This document shows positions 27,049 through 35,591 of a stretch of DNA of 40,548 nucleotides, in pieces; the stretch's first letter is position 1; the number at the start of each line of letters is the position of its first letter. The notes beneath the pieces were generated by a model, which had not been told where the DNA came from, searched no databases, and saw only the letters and a program-made list of their open reading frames with translations. Location of the stretch: the NCBI GenBank assembly GCA_913060565.1, contig CAJXRU010000024.1, forward strand, positions 1 to 40,548, written 5' to 3'. The translations under genes and the position numbers were made by a program. The DNA comes from an uncultured Gammaproteobacteria bacterium. GTDB taxonomy: Bacteria > Pseudomonadota > Gammaproteobacteria > Enterobacterales > Psychrobiaceae.

Positions 27049-27463
27049 ATCAGTATTTAAGATCGGCGCTGTGATATGCATTGGCTTTGTCATTTCAGTC
27101 ACCTTGGTTGCAATGACGCTCCCTAAAATTCAGCAAACATTATTGGTTAGTTACTTCACCGCGCTGAACCTAATCACAATGTTATTTACGTGGCAAGATA
27201 AATCAGCAGCCATAAAAGACATGCCGCGGATCAGTGAGTTACGATTCTATGTATTGGCGTTTTGTGGGGGCTGGCCGGGTGGTTATTTCATTCAACAAAC
27301 CAGGCGTCACAAAACGCAAAAGCAGCCATTTAGAACAATTTATTGGGCATGTAGTTGGCTAAATATTATTGTTTGCCTCGTTTTACTAACGCTATACAAC
27401 CCTGAATGGTGTGTGATTAATGAAAATTGGCTCATAGTGCTGCAAGCCAAATTTTGGCCATAA
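27041..27463 (+). CDS. DUF1294 family small membrane protein
   Basis: A 140-residue integral membrane protein with hydrophobic segments at about 8-28, 34-50 and 100-120. The family signature is visible as WQDKSAA, RISELRFYVLAFCGGWPGGYF, then RRHKTQKQPFR. Some family members carry a cold-shock domain ahead of this part; this one does not. The ATG at 27041 overlaps the end of the TetR gene by 8 bp. The function of the family is not known; co-location with the dehydrogenase may be chance operon growth. Confidence 0.8.
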   Translation: MRKSVFKIGAVICIGFVISVTLVAMTLPKIQQTLLVSYFTALNLITMLFTWQDKSAAIKDMPRISELRFYVLAFCGGWPGGYFIQQTRRHKTQKQPFRTIYWACSWLNIIVCLVLLTLYNPEWCVINENWLIVLQAKFWP

Positions 27464-27465
27464 AA

Positions 27466-27491
27466 AAACCCGCCGTTTAACGAGCGGGTTT
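27466..27491. terminator. Terminator between DUF1294 gene and fabF
   Basis: AAACCCGC (27466-27473) pairs with GCGGGTTT (27484-27491). The minus strand has a seven-T run after the stem, so it ends the fab operon well. The plus strand has only TTT, but the hairpin may also serve the DUF1294 gene. Confidence 0.8.
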
Positions 27492-27511
27492 ATCAGTAAA
27501 TTTAATAACGC

Positions 27512-28753
27512 TTATTTAACTTTACTGAATAACAATGAACCGTTTGTGCCACCAAAACCAAATGAGTTACAAAGCACATGATTTAATTCTTTCTTACGTG
27601 CACCTTCAGTGACGTAATCTAAATCACAGCCTTCATCAGGATTATCTAAATTGATGGTTGGTGGCATAATTTGATCGCTTACCGCTAGCGCTGAGAAAAT
27701 CGCTTCAACTGAACCCGCAGCACCTAATAGGTGACCAGTCATCGACTTAGTTGAGCTAACCGCTAGCTTGTATGCGTGATCACCAAATACTGATTTAACA
27801 GCCGCAGTTTCAGCTTTGTCACCTGCATGCGTCGACGTGCCGTGAGCATTAATGTAACCAATGTCTTCTGGTGCAACACCAGCATCGCTTAATGCATTAA
27901 CCATTGCAGCAGCTGCGCCAGCGCCATCACTTGGTGGTGATGTCATGTGATGTGCGTCACCGCTCATACCAAAACCAGTTAACTCAGCATAAATTTTTGC
28001 ACCACGTGCTTTAGCATGTTCGTATTCTTCTAATACCATCATGCCAGCGCCTTCACCCATCACAAAGCCATCGCGATCTTTATCCCAAGGGCGAGAAGCT
28101 TGTTGTGGGTTATCGTTATTCGTTGATAATGCTTTAGCTGCACCAAAACCGCCTAAGCCAAGTTCTGTCGTCGCTGCTTCTGCACCGCCAGCAACCATGA
28201 CATCAGCGTCACCGTATGCAATCATACGAGCCGCATGGCCAACATTATGTACACCAGTCGTACATGCTGTTGTAATTGCAATGTTTGGACCTTGGAAGCC
28301 ATAGCGAATTGATAAGTTACCGGCAATCATGTTGATGATAGTACCCGGCACGAAAAACGGAGAAATCTTACGCACGCCTGTTTTAGCCATTTGAGCATGG
28401 GTCGATTCGATTAATCCTAAACCGCCCATACCAGAGCCAATCGCAACACCGATGCGCGGTGCATTATCACTAGTAACTTCAATGCCACTATCTTCGATAG
28501 CTTGTACACCAGCAACCATGCCAAATTGGATGAATTTATCCATTCGACGCGCTTCTTTTTTAGGTAAGTAAGGTTCCATATCCAAATCTTTTACTTCACC
28601 CGCAAAGTGTGTGCTGTAGATACTTGTATCGAATGCTTTAATAATATCGATACCGCTTTTGCCTTGTAATACACTGTCCCAGCTTTCTGCAACAGTATTA
28701 CCAACAGGAGAAACCATGCCCATACCTGTTACTACAATACGACGTTTTGTCAT
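27512..28753 (-). CDS. fabF: Beta-ketoacyl-ACP synthase II FabF
   Basis: FabF condenses malonyl-ACP with a growing acyl-ACP and, in E. coli, adapts membrane fluidity to temperature. Length 413 residues matches the family. The active-site triad is Cys164 in ITTACTTG, His in HGTSTHAGD and His in [32 protein letters not shown] is the standard N-terminus. GGAAGGG lies 5 nt before the ATG. It is the last gene of the cluster, separated from acpP by 157 bp that include a hairpin, so it may be made at a lower level than ACP. The E. coli followers pabC-mltG-tmk are not here; a terminator and a convergent gene come next. Confidence 0.97.
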   Translation of the reverse strand: MTKRRIVVTGMGMVSPVGNTVAESWDSVLQGKSGIDIIKAFDTSIYSTHFAGEVKDLDMEPYLPKKEARRMDKFIQFGMVAGVQAIEDSGIEVTSDNAPRIGVAIGSGMGGLGLIESTHAQMAKTGVRKISPFFVPGTIINMIAGNLSIRYGFQGPNIAITTACTTGVHNVGHAARMIAYGDADVMVAGGAEAATTELGLGGFGAAKALSTNNDNPQQASRPWDKDRDGFVMGEGAGMMVLEEYEHAKARGAKIYAELTGFGMSGDAHHMTSPPSDGAGAAAAMVNALSDAGVAPEDIGYINAHGTSTHAGDKAETAAVKSVFGDHAYKLAVSSTKSMTGHLLGAAGSVEAIFSALAVSDQIMPPTINLDNPDEGCDLDYVTEGARKKELNHVLCNSFGFGGTNGSLLFSKVK

Positions 28754-28871
28754 CTCAACCCTTCCAAATTTATTGAATTCTTGCTGCTATTTGCTTCAAA
28801 CTATCTTTAAATGTATTAATTTGTAGCAAATAACACCGATCGTGTTTATTTCATTTAGCGCTAGATACAAC

Positions 28872-28893
28872 AAAGGCGGCAAAAGCCGCCTTT
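28872..28893 (-). terminator. Hairpin between acpP and fabF (possible attenuator)
   Basis: AAAGGCGGC (28872-28880) pairs with GCCGCCTTT (28885-28893) around an AAAA loop. In the minus-strand transcript it is followed only by TTTG, so it would be a leaky terminator or an RNA-stability hairpin placed just after acpP. Confidence 0.6.
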
Positions 28894-28910
28894 TCAATGC
28901 AAAGGTTAAA

Positions 28911-29144
28911 TTAACCTTGAGCGCTGTTTACGTAATCAATAGCAGCTTGAACTGTAGTGATTTTTTCAGCTTCTTCGTCTGGAATCTCAGTGTCGAATTC
29001 TTCTTCTAGAGCCATTACTAGCTCAACTGTGTCTAGTGAATCAGCACCTAGGTCATCAACAAATGATGCGCCGCTAACTACTTCTTCTTCTTTAACACCT
29101 AGTTGTTCAACAACAATTTTCTTTACGCGTTCTTCAATGCTCAT
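28911..29144 (-). CDS. acpP: Acyl carrier protein AcpP
   Basis: A 77-residue acidic ACP, nearly identical to E. coli AcpP along its length. The phosphopantetheine site is Ser36 (counting Met) in [20 protein letters not shown]. It carries the acyl chain for FabD, FabH, FabG, FabF, FabV and PlsX. The next gene upstream, fabG, ends 176 bp away, and that gap has its own promoter (29187-29214), which fits the very high expression ACP needs. AGGAAAAATTGCC lies just ahead of the ATG. Confidence 0.98.
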   Translation of the reverse strand: MSIEERVKKIVVEQLGVKEEEVVSGASFVDDLGADSLDTVELVMALEEEFDTEIPDEEAEKITTVQAAIDYVNSAQG

Positions 29145-29186
29145 GGCAATTTTTCCTGTTTTTACAGAGTCATAAAATATGGGGCT

Positions 29187-29214
29187 AGTTTAGAGGATTA
29201 ACCAAACAAATCAA
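29187..29214 (-). promoter_or_regulatory. Internal promoter of acpP
   Basis: Read on the minus strand, TTGATT (29209-29214) and TAAACT (29187-29192) are 16 bp apart. Transcription would begin near 29180, about 36 nt before the acpP ATG. The 176-bp spacing between fabG and acpP is the largest in the cluster and supports a separate start. Confidence 0.5.
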
Positions 29215-29320
29215 TATCTGAAATGCTGGTCAAACCAGAATTTAACGGCATTATCGCCGAAATTTACCCCAATTTGTAAACAAATACTCAAAATTTATTA
29301 TTCTAATGCGCTAAATCAAT

Positions 29321-30061
29321 TTAGCCCATGTACATACCACCGTTTACATGCAACGTTTCACCGTTGATGTAAGCAGCCATGTCAGATGCTAAGAAAGCAA
29401 CTGCGCCGGCAATTTCTTGTGGTTTCCCTAAACGATTTGCAGGTACTTTAGACAAGATAGTGTCTTTTTGCTCATCGTTTAATTCCTCAGTCATATCCGT
29501 TTGGATGAAACCAGGAGCAACAGTATTTACTGTAATGCCACGAGATGCAACTTCTTGTGCTAAAGATTTTGTAAAACCAAGTAAACCGGCTTTAGATGCA
29601 CAGTAGTTTGCTTGGCCAGGGTTACCTGAAGAGCCAACGACAGAGCCGATATTAATGATACGGCCTTCGCGTTTTTTCATCATGTGACGTAAAACAGCTT
29701 TAGAAATCTTAAACACTGAATTTAGGTTAGTAGTGATGATGTCATCCCACTCTTCATCTTTCATACGCATCATTAGGTTGTCGCGCGTGATCCCAGCATT
29801 ATTAACTAGAATATCAACGCCACCAAAATCAGACTTAATCGAGTCAAATAAGGCTGCAATAGAATCGCTATCAGTAACGTTTAATACTAACCCTTTACCG
29901 TGTTCACCTAAGTACTCGCTAATTTTACTTGCGCCATTTTCACTGGTTGCAGTGCCAATAACTGTTGCTCCGCCAGCAGCGAATACTTTAGCGATTTCTT
30001 TACCAATACCACGACTTGCGCCAGTTACTAAAACAACTTTTTCTGAAAAATTAAAGCTCAT
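29321..30061 (-). CDS. fabG: 3-oxoacyl-ACP reductase FabG
   Basis: FabG makes the NADPH-dependent reduction of 3-oxoacyl-ACP. A 246-residue short-chain dehydrogenase with VLVTGASRGIGKEIA (nucleotide site), NNAGITRDN, the catalytic Ser in INIGSVVGSSG and the YCASKAG Tyr-Lys pair. The C-terminus INGETLHVNGGMYMG is typical of FabG. GGAG sits 6 nt before the ATG. fabD ends 15 bp upstream, so they share a transcript. Confidence 0.97.
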   Translation of the reverse strand: MSFNFSEKVVLVTGASRGIGKEIAKVFAAGGATVIGTATSENGASKISEYLGEHGKGLVLNVTDSDSIAALFDSIKSDFGGVDILVNNAGITRDNLMMRMKDEEWDDIITTNLNSVFKISKAVLRHMMKKREGRIINIGSVVGSSGNPGQANYCASKAGLLGFTKSLAQEVASRGITVNTVAPGFIQTDMTEELNDEQKDTILSKVPANRLGKPQEIAGAVAFLASDMAAYINGETLHVNGGMYMG

Positions 30062-30076
30062 TGTTAACTCCGTTAT

Positions 30077-31006
30077 TTATTTTTCTAAAGCACTAGTTAA
30101 GCTCGCAACATCTGTTGTTGCAACGCCGCTAACACTTTTATCAATACGTTTTGCAAGACCAGATAATACTTTGCCCGGACCCACTTCAATTTGTAATGAC
30201 ACATCATTTGCTGCAAAAAACTGTACTGTTTCAGACCAGCGAACAGGGCTAAACAGTTGACGTTTTAATGCTTCTTTTATCGCTACTGGGTCACTTTCAA
30301 TGGCAACATCAACATTGTTGATCACTTTAAGCGTTGGCGATTTAACGTCAATAGTCTCTAATTGAGCGGCTAGTTTTTCTGCCGCTGGTGACATTAATGA
30401 ACAATGTGATGGCACTGAAACTGCTAATGGTAATGCACGTTTTGCACCTGCTTCTTTACATAACGCAGAAGCTCGTTCAACCGCTTCTTTATGACCAGCA
30501 ATAACAACTTGTCCTGGTGAATTAAAGTTCACAGGCGATACCACTTGTTCTTGCGCCGCATCTTCACAGGCTTTAGCAATGGCATCATCGTCTAATCCGA
30601 TAATCGCTGCCATTGAACCAGTACCTTCAGGCACCGCTTCAAGCATGTATTGACCACGTAGTTCAACTAACTTAATTGCATCTTCAAATGCAATCGCGCC
30701 TGCACAGACCAATGCAGAATATTCACCAAGGCTGTGACCAGCTAAAAACTCAGGCTGTTTGCCATTTTGTTCATTCCACACACGCCAAATTGCAACACTT
30801 GCCGCTAATAATGCAGGCTGTGTGCGGTCTGTACGATTTAAATCTTCACTAGGACCATCTTGAACCAATGCCCATAAATCGTAACCTAATACGTTAGATG
30901 CTTGCGCAAATGTTTCTTGAACAATGGCGTGTTCGCTAGCGATATCGCTTAGCATGCCCAAAGTTTGTGAACCTTGACCGGGGAATACTATCGCCGTTTT
31001 TGACAT
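30077..31006 (-). CDS. fabD: Malonyl-CoA:ACP transacylase FabD
   Basis: FabD loads malonyl from CoA onto ACP. It is 309 residues long, with the nucleophile Ser92 in GHSLGEYSAL, QGSQTLGM near the N-terminus and the catalytic His in SVPSHCSLM. AAGGA lies 8 nt before the ATG. It follows fabH after an 84-bp gap that contains a hairpin. Confidence 0.97.
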   Translation of the reverse strand: MSKTAIVFPGQGSQTLGMLSDIASEHAIVQETFAQASNVLGYDLWALVQDGPSEDLNRTDRTQPALLAASVAIWRVWNEQNGKQPEFLAGHSLGEYSALVCAGAIAFEDAIKLVELRGQYMLEAVPEGTGSMAAIIGLDDDAIAKACEDAAQEQVVSPVNFNSPGQVVIAGHKEAVERASALCKEAGAKRALPLAVSVPSHCSLMSPAAEKLAAQLETIDVKSPTLKVINNVDVAIESDPVAIKEALKRQLFSPVRWSETVQFFAANDVSLQIEVGPGKVLSGLAKRIDKSVSGVATTDVASLTSALEK

Positions 31007-31044
31007 GATAATTATCCTTTATTAAATTTTTATGAAAAATCAAT

Positions 31045-31064
31045 AAACGCGCCTCAGCGCGTTT
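31045..31064 (-). terminator. Hairpin between fabH and fabD (possible attenuator)
   Basis: AAACGCGC (31045-31052) pairs with GCGCGTTT (31057-31064). In the minus-strand transcript the stem is followed by ATTGATTTTT, a poor but present T-rich tract. It could lower read-through into fabD or protect the upstream mRNA from decay. Confidence 0.5.
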
Positions 31065-31090
31065 AGTATTAAATAGATTGACCGTAACTG

Positions 31091-32056
31091 TTAGAAGCGT
31101 ACGAGCGCTGAGCCCCAAGAGAAACCAGCACCGAATGCTTCAAGTAGTAACATTTGTCCACGTTGGATTCGACCGTCACGCACCGCTTCATCGAGTGCAA
31201 TTGGCACTGATGCAGCTGAGGTATTGCCGTGTTTAGCGAGTGTTAAAACAACTTGCTCCATTGGCATTGATAGTTTTTTAGCAGTGGCACTTATAATGCG
31301 GTAGTTTGCTTGATGCGGCACTAACCAATCAATATCTGATTTCTCAAGATTGTTAGCGGCTAGCGTTTCGCTCACGACATTACTAAGCTGAGTTACCGCG
31401 AACTTAAAGACTTCATTGCCTTTCATTTCAATGAAGCCTTCGATAGGATCTTCAGGATTTTTATGGCGAGGAACTGCTCGTGATTTTAATAAATCACCGT
31501 GTTTACCAGCGCTTCGAATATGCGTTGATAAAATACCCGGCTCTTCGCTTGCCGTTAATACAGCAGCACCTGCGCCATCGCCAAATAAGATAATGGTTGA
31601 GCGATCTTCCGGATGACATAAACGTGATAATACGTCAGCACCAATCACAAGAATGTTCTTAGCATTACCTGATTTAATATATTGGTCTGCCACACTCATT
31701 GAGAAAATAAAGCCAGAACATGCCGCAGCAACATCAAATGCAGGGATGGGTGCTTCAATACCTAGAAATTCTTGTAGCTGACAAGCAGCAGCAGGAAATG
31801 CATTTTCACCGCTAGTCGTGCCAAACACGATCATATCGATATCATTTGCTGTAATGCCAGCCATTTCGAGGGCTTTTTTCGAGGCTTCGTGAGCCATAGT
31901 GACCACTGATTCAGTCGTATCAGAAATACGGCGCTCGCTAATACCCGTGCGCGCAGTGATCCATTCGTCAGTTGTATCGACCATTTTTTCAAGATCGGCA
32001 TTACTACGTACTTGTGTCGGCAGATAGCTACCGGTACCTAAAATTTTTGAATACAT
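31091..32056 (-). CDS. fabH: Beta-ketoacyl-ACP synthase III FabH
   Basis: FabH starts fatty acid synthesis by condensing acetyl-CoA (or branched starters) with malonyl-ACP. It has 321 residues. The triad is Cys113 in DVAAACSGF, His in [10 protein letters not shown] and Asn in [25 protein letters not shown] is the family CoA-binding region. It lies 30 bp after plsX. Sequence does not tell straight from branched starter preference, though the organism type suggests acetyl-CoA. Confidence 0.97.
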   Translation of the reverse strand: MYSKILGTGSYLPTQVRSNADLEKMVDTTDEWITARTGISERRISDTTESVVTMAHEASKKALEMAGITANDIDMIVFGTTSGENAFPAAACQLQEFLGIEAPIPAFDVAAACSGFIFSMSVADQYIKSGNAKNILVIGADVLSRLCHPEDRSTIILFGDGAGAAVLTASEEPGILSTHIRSAGKHGDLLKSRAVPRHKNPEDPIEGFIEMKGNEVFKFAVTQLSNVVSETLAANNLEKSDIDWLVPHQANYRIISATAKKLSMPMEQVVLTLAKHGNTSAASVPIALDEAVRDGRIQRGQMLLLEAFGAGFSWGSALVRF

Positions 32057-32086
32057 GATGAAAGCTCTTTTGAAGACAGTTGGAAG

Positions 32087-33112
32087 CTAGCAGATTTTTT
32101 CTAATAATATAGATTCTAAGCTGTCTTGAATTCTGTCAGGAACTTGCTGTTCAACTTCGGTAATTGCTTGTTTAATCGCATTTAAAAAGGCTTGTTGATC
32201 AGCGTTGCCGTGACTCTTGATTACTATACCGCGCAATCCTAGCAGACTTGCACCGTTGTACTGGTCGGGTTTCACCTTACAAAGTACATTTTTAAGAAAA
32301 GGTGTGGAGATAAACGACAAAAAGCGCATCAGTGGGCTAGATTTGGCTGCTTGCTTGAGATGTTCAAACAATAAGTTAGCAACACCTTCTGTTGTTTTTA
32401 AACTGATATTTCCAACGAAACCATCGCATACAATAACGTCGGTATTCCCTTCAAAGATTTGATGCCCTTCAATATAACCCACATAGTTTAATTGACAGGT
32501 TTCTTTCAACAACTCAGCGGTTTGTTTAACAACATCATTGCCTTTAATGGCTTCTTCACCAACATTGAGTAGCGAGATACGCGGCTTGTGAATATCATTT
32601 ACTTTCTGTGCAACCACAGATCCCATGACTGCAAATTGCAACAAGGTATCTGAATCACAACTAACGTTCGCGCCTAAGTCCAACATATAAACAGGTTTGT
32701 TTTGTAATGTTGGTAAGGTTGAAATCAGTGCGGGTCTATCAATGCCCGGTAACGTCTTAAGCACCAATTTCGCCATTGCCATTAATACACCGGTGTTACC
32801 AGCGCTCACACAAGCTCCCGCTTTACCCTGTTGAACCATATCAATAGCTTTACGCATCGACGATTCACGACGATTTCGAATAGCAGTCAAAGGACGGTCA
32901 TTCATGGTCACAATTTGCGAGCAATGTTCGATGTGTAAACGATTTAAATGAGGAAATTGCGCAGGAATATACTGCTTGATAGCGTTTTCGTCGCCGAAAA
33001 TTGAAATAGATAGGAAAGGAAAACGTTCCAGTGCCTGCAGAGATGCAGGCACTGTCACTTGGGGACCGAAATCGCCCCCCATGGCATCTAACGCGAGGGT
33101 TAGATTACTCAA
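32087..33112 (-). CDS. plsX: Phosphate acyltransferase PlsX
   Basis: PlsX converts acyl-ACP to acyl-phosphate, the donor PlsY uses to start phospholipid synthesis. It has 341 residues beginning SNLTLALDAMGGDFGPQVTVPAS, as in E. coli. SAGNTGVLMAMAK and VCDGFVGNISLKTTEG are family motifs. The start is a TTG at 33112: no ATG is available before the conserved GGDFGP, and the TTG aligns with the family start. An AGG 8 nt upstream is a weak ribosome site. It follows rpmF after 12 bp. Confidence 0.95.
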   Translation of the reverse strand: MSNLTLALDAMGGDFGPQVTVPASLQALERFPFLSISIFGDENAIKQYIPAQFPHLNRLHIEHCSQIVTMNDRPLTAIRNRRESSMRKAIDMVQQGKAGACVSAGNTGVLMAMAKLVLKTLPGIDRPALISTLPTLQNKPVYMLDLGANVSCDSDTLLQFAVMGSVVAQKVNDIHKPRISLLNVGEEAIKGNDVVKQTAELLKETCQLNYVGYIEGHQIFEGNTDVIVCDGFVGNISLKTTEGVANLLFEHLKQAAKSSPLMRFLSFISTPFLKNVLCKVKPDQYNGASLLGLRGIVIKSHGNADQQAFLNAIKQAITEVEQQVPDRIQDSLESILLEKIC

Positions 33113-33124
33113 AATAATCGCCTA

Positions 33125-33295
33125 TTATAGCTCGATTACTTTTTTGCCACGGTAGTAACCGTCAGCAGTGATGTGATGACGACGGTGAGTTTCACCAGTT
33201 GTCTCATCAACACTTAATTGAACGCCAGTTAATGCATCATGTGAACGACGCATGCCACGTCTTGAACGTGATTTCTTACTTTTTTGAACAGCCAT
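33125..33295 (-). CDS. rpmF: 50S ribosomal protein L32
   Basis: A 56-residue basic protein, [20 protein letters not shown]..., ending [17 protein letters not shown]. It is a clear match to bacterial L32 of the cysteine-free type found in E. coli. AGGAG lies 6 nt before the ATG, a strong ribosome site suited to a ribosomal protein. It sits between yceD and plsX, the normal place in gammaproteobacteria, linking ribosome and lipid synthesis in one transcript. Confidence 0.97.
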   Translation of the reverse strand: MAVQKSKKSRSRRGMRRSHDALTGVQLSVDETTGETHRRHHITADGYYRGKKVIEL

Positions 33296-33315
33296 GTTGG
33301 TCTCCTAAAAAAACC

Positions 33316-33834
33316 TTATTTCTTTAAATTTTGTAACACCGCGAACGGGTTGGGACGTTCTGCTTCACTTTCGTCAATATTGCCTAATGTAAAATCTTGT
33401 TCTTTCGAACAGTCTTCCACATCATGCATTGGAAAAAATGGAATTGAAACGATAAATTCATCTTCGATGAGTTCAACGATTGCAATATATCCATTTTCAT
33501 CCATGTCGACAGCTTCATAGGCGTCGGGTATGTCATCCTCAGTTGACTTTGCAGTCAAAGGTGAATAACAGAATTCAACAGAGATTTTCTGTTTAAATTC
33601 ATTCATACAACGCTGACAATTCAAGGAAACTTCGCCTTGCGCATGACCATTAATGATCACAGTGCCCAGTTCGTCAGTATCACAAGAAAACTGTACCTGT
33701 ATATCGCTACAGAATCCGGCGGACGCATCCAACAATCTTGGCAAATCTGAACTCTCTATTCCACCGGAATAGGTTGATTTCATCTTAGCCGATCTGATTG
33801 GATCGAGCGTCATAGGTATCTTTACTAGTTGCAT
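33316..33834 (-). CDS. yceD: YceD family (DUF177) protein, 23S rRNA accumulation protein
   Basis: A 172-residue protein starting MQLVKIPMTLDPIRSAK, matching E. coli YceD (MQKVKLPLTLDPVR). The CQRC pair and the C-terminal PNPFAVLQNLKK are conserved. In E. coli, YceD is linked to 23S rRNA levels, and plants have a homologue acting on 23S. The start at 33834 is set by this match; longer frames upstream would begin inside the promoter. There is no Shine-Dalgarno, and the promoter lies only about 8 bp upstream, so the mRNA may be almost leaderless. It is the first gene of the rpmF-plsX-fab operon. Confidence 0.92.
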   Translation of the reverse strand: MQLVKIPMTLDPIRSAKMKSTYSGGIESSDLPRLLDASAGFCSDIQVQFSCDTDELGTVIINGHAQGEVSLNCQRCMNEFKQKISVEFCYSPLTAKSTEDDIPDAYEAVDMDENGYIAIVELIEDEFIVSIPFFPMHDVEDCSKEQDFTLGNIDESEAERPNPFAVLQNLKK

Positions 33835-33842
33835 GGTCGCGC

Positions 33843-33871
33843 ATCTTATAGATCCAACAGCCACTAGTCAA
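33843..33871 (-). promoter_or_regulatory. Promoter of the yceD-rpmF-plsX-fab operon
   Basis: On the minus strand, TTGACT (33866-33871) and TAAGAT (33843-33848) are exactly 17 bp apart. The expected start lies about 33836, only 1 to 3 nt before the yceD ATG at 33834. TATAAG with 15-bp spacing is an alternative -10. Confidence 0.6.
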
Positions 33872-33977
33872 AGGAAAATCCCCAAAACTACTGGTTTTTT
33901 TTCATGGCATGATAGACTTAACGCATATTAAGCCTAAAACCATTAAAAACGGTTATAAAATCAACGACTATACTCTT

Positions 33978-34586
33978 ATGAACAAGACCTTGAACCGACC
34001 GCTGATTCTAGCATCAACTTCACCATTTCGTCAGCAAATACTCCAAAAATTAATGCTATCTTTTGACTGCGCCAAACCGAATGTCGATGAATCACCATTA
34101 CCAAATGAGACAGCACCCGCGCTAGTACAGCGTTTGGCGCTTGCCAAGGCCAAAGCTTGCGAGGATCAATTTAATGATCATTTGATCGTCGGTGGTGATC
34201 AAGTCGCTGTTATAAATGATGAAATAGTAGGCAAACCACATAATTTCGACAATGCATTTGCTCAACTGCGCCGAGCTAGCGGTCAAGTTATCACGTTTTA
34301 TACTGGGCTGTGCTTATATAATAGTGGCACTAAGCAGCACCAAGTGGTGGTGGAGCCTTTTCATGTGCATTTTAGAGAACTGTCTGATGCCATGATCACG
34401 GGTTATATAAATACTGAAGAACCTTACAATTGTGCAGGCAGTTTCAAAAGTGAAGGATTAGGTATTGCACTATTTGAACGTCTTGAAGGCAAGGATCCAA
34501 ATACCCTCATTGGTCTGCCATTGATTACTTTGTTAGATATGCTCAATAACGAAGGCATTAATGCGCTAGAACAACTCAATCAATAG
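33978..34586 (+). CDS. yceF: Maf-family nucleotide pyrophosphatase YceF (m7GTP-type)
   Basis: A 202-residue Maf protein that hydrolyses non-canonical nucleotides; the E. coli YceF branch prefers 7-methyl-GTP. The start MNKTLNRPLILASTSPFRQQIL, then DHLIVGGDQVAVI, EIVGKP, VEPFHVHF and CAGSFKSEGLGIALFERLEGKDPNTLIGLPL, follow E. coli YceF step by step. The ATG at 33978 matches the family start; an in-frame ATG at 33909 would add 23 unneeded residues. It is divergent from yceD, whereas in E. coli the two genes are also neighbours. The 143-bp spacer carries both promoters. Confidence 0.93.
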   Translation: MNKTLNRPLILASTSPFRQQILQKLMLSFDCAKPNVDESPLPNETAPALVQRLALAKAKACEDQFNDHLIVGGDQVAVINDEIVGKPHNFDNAFAQLRRASGQVITFYTGLCLYNSGTKQHQVVVEPFHVHFRELSDAMITGYINTEEPYNCAGSFKSEGLGIALFERLEGKDPNTLIGLPLITLLDMLNNEGINALEQLNQ

Positions 34587-34608
34587 ATTTTGCTCTACAC
34601 TTTAGCTT

Positions 34609-34877
34609 TATACCCGTTACCAATGAAAGTGCATGATTTCAGCAAGATGAGAAGCGTGCCAAATACTAGGCATAAGATGTGTTGTTAAGTCATTCTTAAC
34701 CAATATCTTGTAACGACGTAGTTGGTCGCTTATCGCCTTGTCCGTAGGAAGCTCGGGTAGAAAACGACTACTGCGTTATGATTCATAATCAGGGAATGAC
34801 CATTAATTACAAATCATGCCTTGTATTCGAATTCTACCCGGGCTCTGAAACAAGCATCTTCAATGGTAACGGGTATA
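34609..34877. repeat. Short inverted-repeat (MITE-like) element, copy 2
   Basis: A 269-bp non-coding element. The left end TATACCCGTTACCAATGAA and the reverse complement of the right end, TATACCCGTTACCATTGAA, are nearly perfect inverted repeats, with similarity continuing through TGC-TTG to about 30 bp. Inside, AGCTCGGGTAGAA (34750-34762) pairs with TTCTACCCGGGCT (34832-34844), and TTATGA-T-TCATAA (34776-34788) is a small palindrome. The element may be flanked by TA, a mariner/IS630-type target, but the ends themselves are TA-rich, so this is uncertain. No transposase is present; short frames inside lack support. Confidence 0.75.
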
Positions 34878-34887
34878 CAATAAATGG

Positions 34888-35583
34888 ATGTTACTCATGC
34901 TACAAATCTCCACGACTCACTATAAACACCCTGAATCTAAATTATTTGAAAATAATCATCAATTTAAAGCATTCCCTGCACAAGCTGATAGCACAATAGA
35001 TTTTAACTCTGCACAATTCTTTGCGCTGGGTTTACTAAACGTAGAAACATTAATCGACAATTGTACAGACGAAATTCTCCTCGCCTACCCACCATCGGAA
35101 TGGCTTGCAGAATCAGAATACGTTGCATATAAAAACATAAACGGTAAATGGCAACTCGACGAAGCGAATAATGAAGATTGGACCTTTGAGTTTGAAGAAG
35201 AGCAAGCGCGCTTTGATGCTCTAAAATCTTTTCACGTACAACACGGTTTCCTGCAATATCATCCAGATAAAGCACCGGGAGATTCATCAAAATCATCATT
35301 AGTGATGGTTGGCGGCCAACCAATGCTTGGTTGCAACTGGGATGCTTATATCTGGGAAGATGAAAAACAATTAGACACGCTGATGGACGCGATGGACGAA
35401 GATGTCGACAACGAACAAGCGCAAGAACTATTAAAACGTAGCATTGTCATGAATATCGATGGCGATATTTATCATTACGTTGCGCAGATTAGTTGCATGA
35501 ATTACGTCGAAAGCAGTGCTGACTTATTTTATTTCTACAATCCACAAAAGAAACGGATTGTGATGGGTGTAGATTTTTCATAA
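34888..35583 (+). CDS. Unknown acidic cytoplasmic protein
   Basis: A 231-residue frame I do not recognise. It has no signal peptide or membrane segment. It is acidic, with clusters such as DWTFEFEEEQARFDAL and MDAMDEDVDNEQAQEL. Trp and Tyr are common (GCNWDAYIWEDE). The C-terminal half (SIVMNIDGDIYHYVAQISCMNY and DLFYFYNPQKKRIVMGVDFS) looks like a beta-rich fold. The start could be the ATG at 34888 or at 34897; neither has a good ribosome site. The inverted-repeat element ends just 10 bp before 34888, so the native upstream region may be displaced. A strong terminator follows, and codon use looks ordinary, both in favour of a real gene. Confidence 0.7.
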   Translation: MLLMLQISTTHYKHPESKLFENNHQFKAFPAQADSTIDFNSAQFFALGLLNVETLIDNCTDEILLAYPPSEWLAESEYVAYKNINGKWQLDEANNEDWTFEFEEEQARFDALKSFHVQHGFLQYHPDKAPGDSSKSSLVMVGGQPMLGCNWDAYIWEDEKQLDTLMDAMDEDVDNEQAQELLKRSIVMNIDGDIYHYVAQISCMNYVESSADLFYFYNPQKKRIVMGVDFS

Positions 35584-35591
35584 AAATCACC

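Noticed and set aside
34778-34999. 73-codon plus-strand frame across the second element
   Set aside because: It overlaps the element end and the unknown gene in another frame and has no support.
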